DNA of 64,000 bases from Pseudomonas knackmussii B13 (GCF_000689415.1 NZ_HG322950.1:1426001-1490000), one strand, 5' to 3'; numbered from the stretch's first letter, positions 53,047 to 63,570 are shown. The notes: generated by a model not told the origin, from the sequence alone. Made by a program: numbers and translations.

Positions 53047-54120
53047 TTAGCTGCGGGAGTCTACTGCCACGCTGCCTTCGGCCTTGAACAGCACCAGATG
53101 GTCGGCGGCGACGCTGATGCCGACCTCGTCGCCCGGCTGGTGGTCGGCGTGGCTGGGGAAGATGGATTCCAACTGCGTCCCCGTGGGTAGCTGCAGGCGG
53201 TACAGGGTCGCCGCGCCAAGGAAAGACTTGCCAACGATCCGCGCCTTCAGCGGGCCTTGCGGAGCATGCACGAGATCGTCGGGGCGCAGCAGCACATCCA
53301 CTGCACTGCCAGCCGGCAGTCCATAGGCTCGGTTGCCGCGCAGCACGCCGAGTTCGGTCTGCACGCTTTCCGGATCGAGCATCTGCCCGCGGATGAAGTA
53401 GCCCTGGCCGATGAAGCTGGCGACGAAGGGCGTCTGCGGCTCGTGGTAGAGGTTGTAGGGCGTGTCCCACTGCTCCAGATGACCCTGCTTGAACACGCCG
53501 ACGTGGTCGCTGACGGCGAAGGCTTCCTCCTGGTCGTGAGTCACCAGCACCGCGCTGGTACCGCGCGCCTTGAGGATGTCGCGCACCTCGTGGCTGAGCT
53601 TGCGGCGCAGTTCCACGTCGAGGTTGGAGAAGGGTTCGTCGAGCAGCAGCAACAGCGGCTCGGGCGCCAGAGCGCGGGCCAGCGCCACACGTTGCTGCTG
53701 GCCGCCGGACAGCTCGTGGGGATAGCGCCGGCCTAGCTTGTCGAGTTTCACCAGTTCCAGCAGTTCCCGGACGATGCGCTGGCGCTCGGGGTGCTTGCGG
53801 ATGCCGAAGGCGACGTTGTCCTCCACGGTCAGGTGGGGGAACAGCGCGTAGTCCTGGAACACCATGCCGATGCGGCGCTTCTCCGGTGCGAGGGTGAAAC
53901 CGGTGCGCGAAATGACTTCGCCGGCCAGGCCGATCTCGCCAGCCTGCACCGGCTCGAAACCGGCGATGGCACGCAGCGTGGTGGTCTTGCCGCATCCCGA
54001 GGGGCCGAGCAGGCAACCGATGTCGCCGGCGTTCAGGTGCAGGCTGACGTCCTGCACCACGCGTTGTTGCCCATAGCCACAGGAGAGGTTTCTGAGTTCG
54101 AGCAACAGCGATGTGGTCAT
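53047..54120 (-). CDS. ABC transporter ATPase, PotA/FbpC type
   Basis: A 357-residue ATPase. Walker A LLGPSGCGKTTTLRAIAGFE, Q-loop VFQDYALFPHLTV, signature LSGGQQQRVALARAL, Walker B LLLLLDEPFSNLD, H-loop VTHDQEEA, and a C-terminal TOBE regulatory domain from about 240. The COG3842 type serves iron(III), spermidine or sulfate-like importers. No permease or receptor is adjacent, so the substrate is unknown. Downstream of argF on the same strand. Confidence 0.9.
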   Translation of the reverse strand: MTTSLLLELRNLSCGYGQQRVVQDVSLHLNAGDIGCLLGPSGCGKTTTLRAIAGFEPVQAGEIGLAGEVISRTGFTLAPEKRRIGMVFQDYALFPHLTVEDNVAFGIRKHPERQRIVRELLELVKLDKLGRRYPHELSGGQQQRVALARALAPEPLLLLLDEPFSNLDVELRRKLSHEVRDILKARGTSAVLVTHDQEEAFAVSDHVGVFKQGHLEQWDTPYNLYHEPQTPFVASFIGQGYFIRGQMLDPESVQTELGVLRGNRAYGLPAGSAVDVLLRPDDLVHAPQGPLKARIVGKSFLGAATLYRLQLPTGTQLESIFPSHADHQPGDEVGISVAADHLVLFKAEGSVAVDSRS

Positions 54121-54211
54121 GGGGCGGGCCGTGTAAGCAAAAGCGGAGGCGGGGAGTTTACACGCGGCGAATGAGAATTACTCGCCGCTGGCTCCATGGC
54201 GAGGCGATGCG

Positions 54212-54238
54212 CCGCACGGAGAGCCAGGCTCCGTGCGG
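54212..54238. other. Inverted repeat between argF and the ABC ATPase
   Basis: CCGCACGGAG pairs with CTCCGTGCGG across 7 bases, with no T run on either strand; possibly an mRNA-stabilising or Rho-assisted ending of argF. Confidence 0.4.
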
Positions 54239-54257
54239 TCGAGCAGGGTATGGAAGG

Positions 54258-55175
<918 letters not shown>

Positions 55176-55517
55176 GATTCAGTACCTACTACTTATTCTC
55201 TGTTTGCGACCGAGGGTCTGGCCGGCTTTTCGAGAAAAAACGGACTGAACCTGCGGCCTGACCGCATGCAGCGGAAATTTAGGGGGAGGGCGCGATCCTA
55301 TAAGGAAATTACGCATTCACGCAAGTTTGCCCCGGGGGCGGCGCCGAGCCCAGGAAATGACCAGGGTCATGGCCGCAGCTGCCATTTAAATGTATGGCTG
55401 AAACTGCAGGAAATTTCTGATGATTTTCGGCGATTTAGCCTACATCGAGATGTTGCGGGTAATTGATAGCTTCTCGCCGCCATCGATTCCGGTGGCCAGT
55501 CAATGGAGAAGCATTCA
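55176..55517. other. Divergent gap between argF and the lipoprotein gene
   Basis: 342 bases, AT-richer than the flanks, with no supported gene. It should hold the promoters of both genes. The candidate ArgR half-site lies at its left end; no clear -35/-10 pair is visible for either gene. Confidence 0.5.
55191..55211 (-). promoter_or_regulatory. Possible ArgR half-site before argF
   Basis: On the minus strand GGTCGC, 8 bases, AA, 5 bases (55211 to 55191): one mismatch from the TGTCGC-N8-AA-N5 half-site pattern, 16 bases upstream of the start. argF is an ArgR-repressed gene in P. aeruginosa. No good second half-site is seen at the expected spacing. Confidence 0.35.
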
Positions 55518-55955
55518 ATGAAGAAACTCTGGATGAGCGCCGTAGTAGCCGCGGTGATCGCGACCGCCAGCGGTTGCACCAGCTACAACGTCAACCAGCC
55601 CACCGCACCGATCGACGGTTCGGTGAAAACCGATCTGAAGGCCGATGTGAAGGTAGGCGAGCCGATCAGCGGCCAGTCCTCGATCAACATCCTCTTCGGT
55701 TTCCTCAAGCTCGGCGGCGACAGCCAGTTCGCCGATGGCGTGACCTACGGCGGCTCCGATGGCGGCTCCATGCTGAATGCATTCGACCCGGTGTCCAGCG
55801 CCAAGTCCGCAGCGGCCTTCAAGGCGGTCAAGACCTCCGGCGCGGACCTGATCGTGGCCCCGCGCTACGAGGTCACCGTGCAGGACTTCTTCCTGTTCAA
55901 GAAGGTCAACGTCAAGGTCACCGGTAACAAAGGCAACATCAACGGCATTCACTGA
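55518..55955 (+). CDS. Lipoprotein of unknown function (PA3536-like)
   Basis: A 145-residue lipoprotein: signal MKKLWMSAVVAAVIATASGC with Cys at residue 20. The mature part has FGFLKLGGDSQFADGVTYGG and VAPRYEVTVQDFFLFKKVNV, the pattern of small TRL-like or DUF lipoproteins where a beta sheet repeats. ATG 55518 with GGAG upstream. Function unknown. Transcribed away from argF. Confidence 0.8.
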   Translation: MKKLWMSAVVAAVIATASGCTSYNVNQPTAPIDGSVKTDLKADVKVGEPISGQSSINILFGFLKLGGDSQFADGVTYGGSDGGSMLNAFDPVSSAKSAAAFKAVKTSGADLIVAPRYEVTVQDFFLFKKVNVKVTGNKGNINGIH

Positions 55956-56155
55956 TGTCGTCGCGGCCGGCGCCCTCCCGTAGCCGGTCGCGTTCCCCTG
56001 GTTGGCGGGCCGGCTGTATTCCGGCCCGACTTCCCGCCTATATCCCCTGATTCACTGCGCTTAGGCTTGTGGCGTTAGTCCCACGGGCATTCCATAGTTC
56101 GTCTTCTGAGCAACGACTGGCCTTCGAAGGCCGGCGGAACAACAAGAGGCGAGCC

Positions 56156-58249
56156 ATGAGCAAGATCCTCCACCACCGTGCATGCCACCTGTGCGAAGCC
56201 ATCTGCGGCCTGACCATCGAGACAGAAGGCGAGCAGATCCTGTCGATCAAGGGCGATGCCCAGGACAGCTTCAGCCGCGGCCATATCTGCCCCAAGGCAG
56301 TAGCGCTGCAGGACATCCAGAACGACCCCGATCGACTACGCCAACCCATGCGCCGGGTTGGCAATGAATGGCAGGCAATTTCCTGGGATGACGCATTCGA
56401 CCTGGTCGCCACGCGCCTGGCCGACATTCGTGAGCGCCACGGCAACAACGCGGTAGCCGTGTACCAGGGCAATCCCAGCGTGCACAACTACGGGTTGATG
56501 ACGCACAGCAACTACTTCCTGGGCCTGCTGAAAACGCGTAACCGCTACTCCGCCACTTCGGTGGACCAACTGCCGCATCACCTCGTCAGCCTGCAGATGT
56601 TCGGCCATGGCTTGCTGATCCCGATTCCAGACATCGACCACACCGACTTCATGCTGATCCTCGGCGGCAATCCGTTGGCTTCCAACGGCAGCATCATGAC
56701 CGTGCCGGACGTGGAAAAACGCCTGAAAGCGCTGAAGGCGCGCGGCGGGCGCCTGGTGGTGGTCGACCCGCGGCGGACCGAGACCGCGACCATTGCCGAC
56801 CAGCACCTGTTCGTCCGCCCCGGCCAGGATGCCGCGCTGCTGCTCGGCATCCTCGACGTGCTCTTCAGCGAAGGGCTCACCCGTGACAGCCACCTGCCTG
56901 CGGCAGGCTTGGACGAAGTGCGAGAGGCGCTGGCGCCTTTCGGCGTCGAGGCCATGGCTCCGCGTTGCGGCGTACCGGCGGATGAAATCCGTCAGCTGGC
57001 GCGTGAATTCGCCGCCGCCGACAAGGCGGTGTGCTACGGACGGATGGGCGTCTCCACCCAGCGCTTCGGCACTCTCTGCCAGTGGCTCGTGCAGTTGATC
57101 AACCTGGTCACCGGCAATCTCGACCGGGTCGGCGGCAGCCTCTGCACGACGCCGGCGGTCGATCTGGTGGCGACCACTTCCGGCGGCGCCTTCAACCGCT
57201 GGCAGAGCCGGGTGTCCGGTCTGCCGGAATACGGCGGCGAGCTGCCGGTCGCCGCGCTGGCCGAGGAGATGCTCACCGAAGGGGAAGGGCAGATCCGCGC
57301 GCTGGTCACCGTGGCCGGCAATCCGGTGCTTTCCACGCCCAATGGCCGACGCCTGGAGCAGGCGCTGGACGGGCTGGAGTTCATGCTCAGCATCGACCTC
57401 TACATCAACGAGACGACCCGTTACGCGGACATCATCCTGCCGCCGACCGCGCCGCTGGAGCACGACCACTACGACACGACTTTCAACGTGTTCGCGGTGC
57501 GCAACGTCACCCGTTTCAACGAGGCGGTGCTGCCCAGGCCCGATGGTGCGCTGCACGACTGGGAGATCTTCGTCGGCCTGGCCAAGGCCTATGCCGCGCG
57601 CACTGGCGCCGAGCTGAAACCGACGCTGGCACCGGAGCAGATGATCGACATGGGCCTGCGCTTCGGTCCCTACGGCGACTCCAGCGAGCACAAGCTCAAC
57701 CTGGCTCGCCTGCGCGAGCACCCGCACGGCCTTGATCTGGGGGCGCTGCGGCCGAACCTGGCGGCGCGCCTGAAGACAGCAAGCCGCAAAGTGGAGGCGG
57801 CTCCGGAGCTGCTCCTGGCTGACTTGAAGCGCTTCGCTGACACTCAGGCGCCGACGGACGGCCAACTGCTGCTGATCGGTCGGCGGCACGTGCGCAGCAA
57901 CAACTCCTGGATGCACAACTATCACCGCCTGGTGAAGGGCAAGCCGCGCTATCAGCTGCTGATGCATCCGCAGGACCTGGCGCACCGTGGCCTGGTCGAT
58001 GGTCAGCGGGTCCGGGTGCGGTCGCGCGTCGGCAGCATCGAGGTCGAAGTGGCTGCCAGCGACGAGGTGATGGCGGGGGTAGTCAGCCTTCCGCATGGCT
58101 GGGGACATGCCCGGCCGGGCGTCCAGTTGTCCATCGCAGCGGAGCAGGGCGGCGCCAGTGCGAACGATCTCACCGACGAGCGTTACCTCGACGCGCTCTC
58201 TGGAAACGCCGCGCTGAACGGCGTGCCGGTGGAGGTGGAGGCCGCCTGA
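56156..58249 (+). CDS. Molybdopterin oxidoreductase, formate dehydrogenase/nitrate reductase-like
   Basis: A 697-residue bis-MGD enzyme. 4Fe-4S domain at the start with CHLCEAIC and then CPKA (the C-x2-C-x3-C-x27-C pattern), Mo domain with GNPSVHNYGLMTHSN and ILGGNPLASNGS, MGD ligand region near YINETTRYADIILPPTAPLEH, and C-terminal MopB domain VSLPHGWGHARPG. No signal peptide, so cytoplasmic; no electron-transfer subunit nearby. P. aeruginosa PA3534-like. Substrate unknown. ATG 56156 with GAGG-type site. Confidence 0.88.
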   Translation: MSKILHHRACHLCEAICGLTIETEGEQILSIKGDAQDSFSRGHICPKAVALQDIQNDPDRLRQPMRRVGNEWQAISWDDAFDLVATRLADIRERHGNNAVAVYQGNPSVHNYGLMTHSNYFLGLLKTRNRYSATSVDQLPHHLVSLQMFGHGLLIPIPDIDHTDFMLILGGNPLASNGSIMTVPDVEKRLKALKARGGRLVVVDPRRTETATIADQHLFVRPGQDAALLLGILDVLFSEGLTRDSHLPAAGLDEVREALAPFGVEAMAPRCGVPADEIRQLAREFAAADKAVCYGRMGVSTQRFGTLCQWLVQLINLVTGNLDRVGGSLCTTPAVDLVATTSGGAFNRWQSRVSGLPEYGGELPVAALAEEMLTEGEGQIRALVTVAGNPVLSTPNGRRLEQALDGLEFMLSIDLYINETTRYADIILPPTAPLEHDHYDTTFNVFAVRNVTRFNEAVLPRPDGALHDWEIFVGLAKAYAARTGAELKPTLAPEQMIDMGLRFGPYGDSSEHKLNLARLREHPHGLDLGALRPNLAARLKTASRKVEAAPELLLADLKRFADTQAPTDGQLLLIGRRHVRSNNSWMHNYHRLVKGKPRYQLLMHPQDLAHRGLVDGQRVRVRSRVGSIEVEVAASDEVMAGVVSLPHGWGHARPGVQLSIAAEQGGASANDLTDERYLDALSGNAALNGVPVEVEAA

Positions 58250-58361
58250 GTGCGCTTTCGGCAAAGCCGAGCGTAGCTCTCGGCTTTGCAGTACAATGCG
58301 CGCTACCGTGCCGGCCATCGCTGGGTCGGATCAGTATCTGATAGTTCAGCCGAGGAAGTTC

Positions 58362-58688
58362 ATGGATATCATCGATACCATCAAAGAGCAGATCGCCAAC
58401 AACCCTGTCCTGCTGTACATGAAGGGCTCGCCGAATGCTCCGCAGTGCGGCTTCTCGGCCCGTGCTGCACAGGTTCTGATGGCTTGCGGCGAGAAATTCG
58501 CCTACGTCGACATCCTGCAGAACCCGGAAATCCGCGCCAACCTGCCCAAGTACGCCAACTGGCCGACCTTCCCGCAACTGTGGGTGGGCGGTGAGCTGGT
58601 CGGCGGTAGCGACATCCTGGCCGAGATGTTCGAGAAGGGCGAACTGCAGCCGCTGATCAAAGACGCCGTAGGCAAGGCCAACGCCTGA
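58362..58688 (+). CDS. grxD: Monothiol glutaredoxin (Grx4)
   Basis: A 108-residue CGFS glutaredoxin (Cys29 in PQCGFSARA) with YVDILQNPEIRANLPKYANW and the glutathione-binding GGSDIL. It carries and transfers 2Fe-2S clusters with BolA partners. A -10 TACAAT lies at 58292-58297 just after a hairpin. GAGGAAG precedes ATG 58362. A terminator follows. Confidence 0.95.
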   Translation: MDIIDTIKEQIANNPVLLYMKGSPNAPQCGFSARAAQVLMACGEKFAYVDILQNPEIRANLPKYANWPTFPQLWVGGELVGGSDILAEMFEKGELQPLIKDAVGKANA

Positions 58689-58707
58689 GTCTTTCGTGCT
58701 GTCGCAC

Positions 58708-58737
58708 AAAGCCCCGCTCCGGCGGGGCTTTGTTTTT
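58708..58737 (+). terminator. Terminator of grxD
   Basis: AAAGCCCCGC, loop, GCGGGGCTTT, TGTTTTT, 19 bases after the stop. Confidence 0.85.
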
Positions 58738-58749
58738 GGGGTGATTGAA

Positions 58750-59910
58750 ATGACCGAGCAATCGCGAGCCAACGCGGCGCGCTGGGCGTGTGGCTACTGC
58801 TTCGCCATGGGCGGAATGGTGCATGGCAGCCTGATGGGACGGGTTCCGGCGCTCAAGAGCATGACCGGCGTGGACGAGCAGGAGCTCGGCCAAGCCCTGT
58901 TGGGTGCAGGGTTCGGTGCGCTGCTGGCATTCGTCTTCGCTGGAGCGCTGGTGCGCCGTTATGGCAGCCGGGCGATTACCGTTGCTTCTGGGCTGGCGTT
59001 GATGGCGTGCTTCCCCTTGCTGGGGCTGGCGCAGAACGTCTGGTACCTGGCAGCGGGTCTGCTGTTGGTCGGCCTGACCTTCGCGACCATGGACGTGGCG
59101 ATGAATACCCAGGCCGTCGAGGTGGAGAGGCGCCTTGGGCGCCCGTGCATCTCCGGTCTGCATGGCATGTACAGCCTTGGCGGCCTTGTAGGTGCCGTCG
59201 GCGCAGCAGCGTTCGCTGGCCTGGCTCCGATCTGGCACTTCACGCTGCTGGCGGTGCTTGCTGTGGCGATCCTGCCGTTCTTCGCTCGCCACCTGTTCGA
59301 AGGTCGGCCCAAGCCCAAGGAGGAAGAGGCGCCAGCCCAACGCGGCTGGCGCCTGCCGCCACCGGCCTTGATCGGTCTTGGCTTGCTGACGCTGTGCGCT
59401 TTCGTATCCGAAGGCGCCGTCGCCGACTGGGGCGCGTTGCTCTTGCACCAGGTGATGGGCGCCTCCGAGCGGGTCGCTGCGCTGGGCTTTGCCGCGTTCT
59501 CCGCGACCATGGTGATGGGGCGCCTGTTCGGCGATCGCCTGCGGGTGCGTTTCGCTGACGAGACGCTGGTGCGCACGCTGGCGCTGCTGGCCTGCGCGGG
59601 CATGCTGCTGGCGCTGTTCAGCCCGTGGGTCGCCAGTGTGATCGCCGGCTTTGCTTTGGTAGGTGCGGGGTTGTCGGTGGTGGTTCCGATTCTGATCGGC
59701 GCCGCAGGCAATCGGCCTGGTGTCGAACCTTCCCGCGGAGTCGCCGCGGTAGCGTCGTTCGGTTATGGCGGCTTGCTGCTGGGGCCGCCGTTGATTGGCT
59801 TCCTAGCCGAACACGTGGGGCTGCGTTTGTCTCTGCTGGTGGTGATCGGGCTTTGCGCGGGGCTGGCGCTGCAGGCGCGGCTGGTGCGTCGCCCCGAAAA
59901 GGTGGGGTAG
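58750..59910 (+). CDS. Major facilitator superfamily transporter (YbjJ-like)
   Basis: A 386-residue MFS protein with about twelve transmembrane segments; the inter-domain MFS motif is in AGALVRRYGSRAITVASG. Similar to the YbjJ-type branch of uncertain substrate (sugar or drug). ATG 58750 starts 13 bases after the grxD terminator without an evident promoter, so it may depend on readthrough. Remembered P. aeruginosa maps have no transporter between grxD and bfrB, so this is probably a lineage-specific addition. Codon use is like its neighbours. Confidence 0.85.
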   Translation: MTEQSRANAARWACGYCFAMGGMVHGSLMGRVPALKSMTGVDEQELGQALLGAGFGALLAFVFAGALVRRYGSRAITVASGLALMACFPLLGLAQNVWYLAAGLLLVGLTFATMDVAMNTQAVEVERRLGRPCISGLHGMYSLGGLVGAVGAAAFAGLAPIWHFTLLAVLAVAILPFFARHLFEGRPKPKEEEAPAQRGWRLPPPALIGLGLLTLCAFVSEGAVADWGALLLHQVMGASERVAALGFAAFSATMVMGRLFGDRLRVRFADETLVRTLALLACAGMLLALFSPWVASVIAGFALVGAGLSVVVPILIGAAGNRPGVEPSRGVAAVASFGYGGLLLGPPLIGFLAEHVGLRLSLLVVIGLCAGLALQARLVRRPEKVG

Positions 59911-59916
59911 GAAAGC

Positions 59917-59945
59917 AAAGGGGCGCCGAATGGCGCCCCTTTTTA
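59917..59945. terminator. Bidirectional terminator between the MFS gene and bfrB
   Basis: AAAGGGGCGCC, loop GAAT, GGCGCCCCTTTTT. Ends both convergent genes. Confidence 0.88.
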
Positions 59946-59947
59946 CA

Positions 59948-60424
59948 TCAATCGTCTTCGTGCATGTGCGACTGCAGGTAGTTCTCCAGGCCGACCTTCT
60001 GGATCAGGCCGAGCTGGGTTTCCAGGTAGTCGATGTGCTCTTCCTCGGACTCGAGGATGTCCTTGAGCAGGTCGCGGCTGACGTAGTCATGCACGCTTTC
60101 GCAATGGACGATGGCGTCGCGCAGGTCCTTGGCCGCCTTGAGCTCGAGGTTCAGGTCGCACTGCAGCATTTCCTGTGTGTTCTCGCCAATCAGCAGCTTG
60201 CCCAGGTCCTGGAGGTTCGGCAGGCCTTCGAGGAAGAGGATGCGCTCGATGAGCTTGTCCGCATGCTTCATCTCGTCGATCGACTCCTCGTACTCGTGCG
60301 CGCCGAGGCGCTTCAGGCCCCAGTCGTTCCACATGCGCGAGTGCAGGAAATACTGGTTGATGGCGATCAGCTCGTTACCGAGGACCTTGTTCAGATGCTG
60401 GATGACTTTCTTGTCGCCTTTCAT
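59948..60424 (-). CDS. bfrB: Bacterioferritin BfrB
   Basis: A 158-residue haem-containing ferritin that stores iron. Haem axial Met52 (DEMKHADK), ferroxidase ligands Glu18, Glu51, His54 and the C-terminal SEEEHIDYLETQ acids. Bfd is its redox partner. Shadow frames exist on the plus strand. The 207-base upstream gap is AT-rich with repeated GAATAN hexamers (60508-60536 region) that only loosely recall Fur-type sites. Confidence 0.97.
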   Translation of the reverse strand: MKGDKKVIQHLNKVLGNELIAINQYFLHSRMWNDWGLKRLGAHEYEESIDEMKHADKLIERILFLEGLPNLQDLGKLLIGENTQEMLQCDLNLELKAAKDLRDAIVHCESVHDYVSRDLLKDILESEEEHIDYLETQLGLIQKVGLENYLQSHMHEDD

Positions 60425-60577
60425 GCCGAGTCCTGCCGTGCGGGGTGGGGAGGTTGAAAAGTGTGGTCCTCTTATAACTTCAAGTCAAACGTAAGTGATT
60501 GAATTCGTTATGAAAAGGAATATGAATACGAATGCTTTCACTCTGCGATTAAGCGATAAGTCGTTGAAATTCAGGCA

Positions 60578-60605
60578 CAAAAAAACCGGGCTGGAGCCCG
60601 GTTTC
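60578..60605 (-). terminator. Terminator of bfd
   Basis: On the minus strand ACCGGGCT, 2-base loop, AGCCCGGT, then a run of T, 27 bases after bfd; it insulates bfd from bfrB. Confidence 0.88.
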
Positions 60606-60631
60606 GTTTGCTCATGCCTAATCGGCATGAA

Positions 60632-60847
60632 TCAGTTGGCAGCGTAGGCCAGCGAGTAGTTCATCGTCTGCGTGCTTTGCAGCTCGCCCAGGGTCTCGCG
60701 GACCACCTGTTTGGCGAGGCAGGCGCATTTCCCGCACTGGGTGCCGACGCCGGTGCTGTCGCGCACTTCACGGTAGCTGCAGCAACCTTCATAGATCGCT
60801 TCGCGGATCTGGGTATCGGTGACACCTTGGCAGAGGCAGACGTACAT
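60632..60847 (-). CDS. bfd: Bacterioferritin-associated ferredoxin Bfd
   Basis: A 71-residue 2Fe-2S ferredoxin. Four cysteines at 4, 6, 38 and 41 (MYVCLCQG, TQCGKCACLAK) match the Bfd cluster ligands. It reduces BfrB haem so stored iron can be released when cells are short of iron. Complete. A promoter overlapped by a Fur-type box lies just upstream. Confidence 0.96.
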   Translation of the reverse strand: MYVCLCQGVTDTQIREAIYEGCCSYREVRDSTGVGTQCGKCACLAKQVVRETLGELQSTQTMNYSLAYAAN

Positions 60848-60882
60848 GGTGGCTACTACTAAGTAATGGGTTGTTGGTGGCG

Positions 60883-60911
60883 ATACTAATGTTAATGAGA
60901 ATGATTGTCAA
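60883..60911 (-). promoter_or_regulatory. bfd promoter overlapped by a Fur box
   Basis: On the minus strand TTGACA (60911-60906), 17-base spacer, TAGTAT (60888-60883). The overlapping GTTAATGAGAATGATTGTC (60891-60909, plus strand) matches 15 of 19 bases of the Fur consensus GATAATGATAATCATTATC. Repression with iron and expression without iron is expected. Confidence 0.8.
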
Positions 60912-61124
60912 AGTTCATTGGTCGGGTATTCCAAAGGAGACCGATTAGCGTTTTCAAACAAGGACTTGCGTGGCGGAGGGGACGGCTGCCACTGGGCGCG
61001 GGCGGGAGCTGCAGTGTATGATGCCGGGCCAATTTAGGGCTGCGCAGCACGCCCGGCAAGGCTTCCAGCAAGCCAGCCGACGGACTGCAGGCCACTCCGA
61101 CCTCACCCTTCAAGGAGACATGGA

Positions 61125-61727
<603 letters not shown>

Positions 61728-61748
61728 GCCGCGTTCCGCTTGTGAAAC

Positions 61749-61772
61749 AGCCCCGCCTTGGCGGGGCTTTTT
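61749..61772 (+). terminator. Terminator of the peroxiredoxin gene
   Basis: AGCCCCGCC, TT, GGCGGGGCT, TTTTT, 22 bases after the stop. Confidence 0.9.
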
Positions 61773-61795
61773 CTTTGCGGTTGTCAGCAGGAAGC

Positions 61796-61826
61796 AAAAA
61801 CAAAGCCCCGCGCGGGCGGGGCTTTG
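61796..61826 (-). terminator. Terminator of pyrC-rnt
   Basis: CAAAGCCCCGC pairs with GCGGGGCTTTG; on the minus strand it is followed by five T, 26 bases after rnt. Confidence 0.8.
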
Positions 61827-61852
61827 TCGGGGGCATTAAAGGAAGGCGAGGA

Positions 61853-62527
61853 TCAGTCCTCGTCTTCCATCCAGCCACCGCATTCCTTCCAGCGGTTGAC
61901 GATGCCGCAGAACAGCTCGGCGGTCTTCTCGGTGTCGTAGCGCGCCGAGTGTGCCTCGCGGTTGTCGAACTCCATGCCGGCGGCCTGGCAGGCCTTGGCC
62001 AGCACCGTCTGACCATAGGCCAGGCCGGCCAGGGTCGCGGTGTCGAAGCTGGAGAACGGGTGGAACGGGTTGCGCTTGAGACCGGTGCGGTTCACCGCGG
62101 CGTTAAGGAAGCCGAGGTCGAAGCTGCTGTTGTGGCCGACCAGGATCGCGCGCTTGCAGCCGTTGGCCTTCAGCGACTTGCGTACGCCACGGAAGATCTC
62201 GGTGAGCGCCTGTTCCTCGGCCACCGCCATGCGCAGTGGGTGGTCCAGCTTGATGCCGGTGAATTCCAGGGCCGCCTGCTCGATGTTGGCGCCTTCGAAA
62301 GGCTCGACGCGGAAGAAGTGGGTGTGTTCCGGGAACAGGAACCCGCTCTCATCCATGCCGATGGTCACCGCGGCGATTTCCAGCAGGGCGTCGGTGGCGG
62401 CGTTGAAGCCACCGGTCTCGACGTCGACTACTACCGGCAGGTAGCCACGGAAGCGCCGCGCCATCGGGTGGCGCGGGCCGGGCGGGTAATTGCCGTCGAA
62501 CTCTTCTTCGTAGACTTCTTCGCTCAT
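61853..62527 (-). CDS. rnt: Ribonuclease T
   Basis: A 224-residue DEDD 3'-5' exoribonuclease that trims tRNA and other small RNA ends. Exo I VVVDVETGGF, Exo II LVGHNSSFDLGFL, Exo III HSARYDTEKTAELF; basic GCKRAILV region for RNA. ATG 62527 overlaps the pyrC stop by 4 bases, so the two are coupled. An in-frame extension to 62623 lies inside pyrC and is rejected. Confidence 0.96.
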   Translation of the reverse strand: MSEEVYEEEFDGNYPPGPRHPMARRFRGYLPVVVDVETGGFNAATDALLEIAAVTIGMDESGFLFPEHTHFFRVEPFEGANIEQAALEFTGIKLDHPLRMAVAEEQALTEIFRGVRKSLKANGCKRAILVGHNSSFDLGFLNAAVNRTGLKRNPFHPFSSFDTATLAGLAYGQTVLAKACQAAGMEFDNREAHSARYDTEKTAELFCGIVNRWKECGGWMEDED

Positions 62528-63570
62528 GCGCCGGCCTCCAGCAGGCGCCAGCGCAGTTTTTCGCCGGCGCGCAGCGGCACCACTTCGTGGTCGCCGAAGG
62601 GCAGGCTGGTCGGAGCGGACCATTCCTCGCGCACCAGGGTGATGCTGTCAGTGTTGCGCGGCAGGCCGTAGAAGTCCGGGCCGTGGAAGCTGGCGAAGGC
62701 TTCCAGCTTGTCCAGCGCGTTGCGCTGCTCGAATGCCTCGGCGTACATCTCGATGGCGGCGTACGCGGTGTAGCAGCCGGCGCAGCCGCAGGCGGCTTCC
62801 TTGGCGTGACGGGCGTGCGGCGCCGAGTCGGTGCCGAGGAAGAACTTCGGATTGCCGCTGGTGGCGGCGTCGAGCAGGGCTTCCTGGTGCACGTTGCGCT
62901 TGAGGATCGGCAGGCAATAGAAGTGCGGACGAATGCCACCGACCAGCATGTGGTTGCGGTTGTACAGCAAGTGGTGCGCGGTAATGGTGGCGCCAACGTT
63001 GGCCGGGGCGGCCTTGACGAACTGCGCGGCGTCGCCGGTGGTGATGTGCTCGAAGACCACTTTCAGGGTCGGGAAGCGCGCGACCACGCGGGTCATGTGT
63101 TCGTCGATGAAGCGCTTCTCGCGGTCGAACACATCGACGTCGGCGTGGGTCACTTCACCGTGCACCAGCAGCGGCAGGCCGACTTCGGCCATGGCTTCCA
63201 GGACGTGGAAGATGTTGTCGATGCTGGTCACGCCGGAATCGGAGTTGGTGGTGGCGCCGGCCGGGTAAAGCTTGGCGGCGTGCACGAAGCCACTGGCCTT
63301 GGCCGCGCGCACGTCTTCGGCGCTGGTGCGGTCGGTGAGGTAGAGCACCATCAGCGGCTCGAAGCGGCTGCCGGCCGGGCGTGCAGCGAGGATACGCTGG
63401 CGGTAGGCGTCGGCTTCGGCGGCGTTGCGCACCGGCGGAACAAGGTTGGGCATGACGATGGCGCGGCCGAAGGTGCGCGCGGCATCGCCGACGGTCTGGG
63501 CGAGGGCGGCGCCGTCGCGCAGGTGGATGTGCCAGTCGTCGGGGCGCAGCAGGGTCAGGCGGTCGGACAT
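62524..63570 (-). CDS. pyrC: Dihydroorotase, PyrC type
   Basis: A 348-residue zinc enzyme of pyrimidine synthesis, class II. Metal ligands in DDWHIHLRDG, carboxylated Lys in AAKLYPAGATTNSDSG, VVFEHITTGDAAQF, and the C-terminal GTDSAPHARHAKE. ATG 63570. Operon pyrC-rnt. Confidence 0.97.
   Translation of the reverse strand: MSDRLTLLRPDDWHIHLRDGAALAQTVGDAARTFGRAIVMPNLVPPVRNAAEADAYRQRILAARPAGSRFEPLMVLYLTDRTSAEDVRAAKASGFVHAAKLYPAGATTNSDSGVTSIDNIFHVLEAMAEVGLPLLVHGEVTHADVDVFDREKRFIDEHMTRVVARFPTLKVVFEHITTGDAAQFVKAAPANVGATITAHHLLYNRNHMLVGGIRPHFYCLPILKRNVHQEALLDAATSGNPKFFLGTDSAPHARHAKEAACGCAGCYTAYAAIEMYAEAFEQRNALDKLEAFASFHGPDFYGLPRNTDSITLVREEWSAPTSLPFGDHEVVPLRAGEKLRWRLLEAGA

Noticed and set aside
56336..58318. 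A 660-codon open frame antisense to the molybdopterin enzyme
   Set aside because: Composition (His, Gln, Arg, Leu) mirrors the coding strand; no motif, no start signal; shadow of the real gene.
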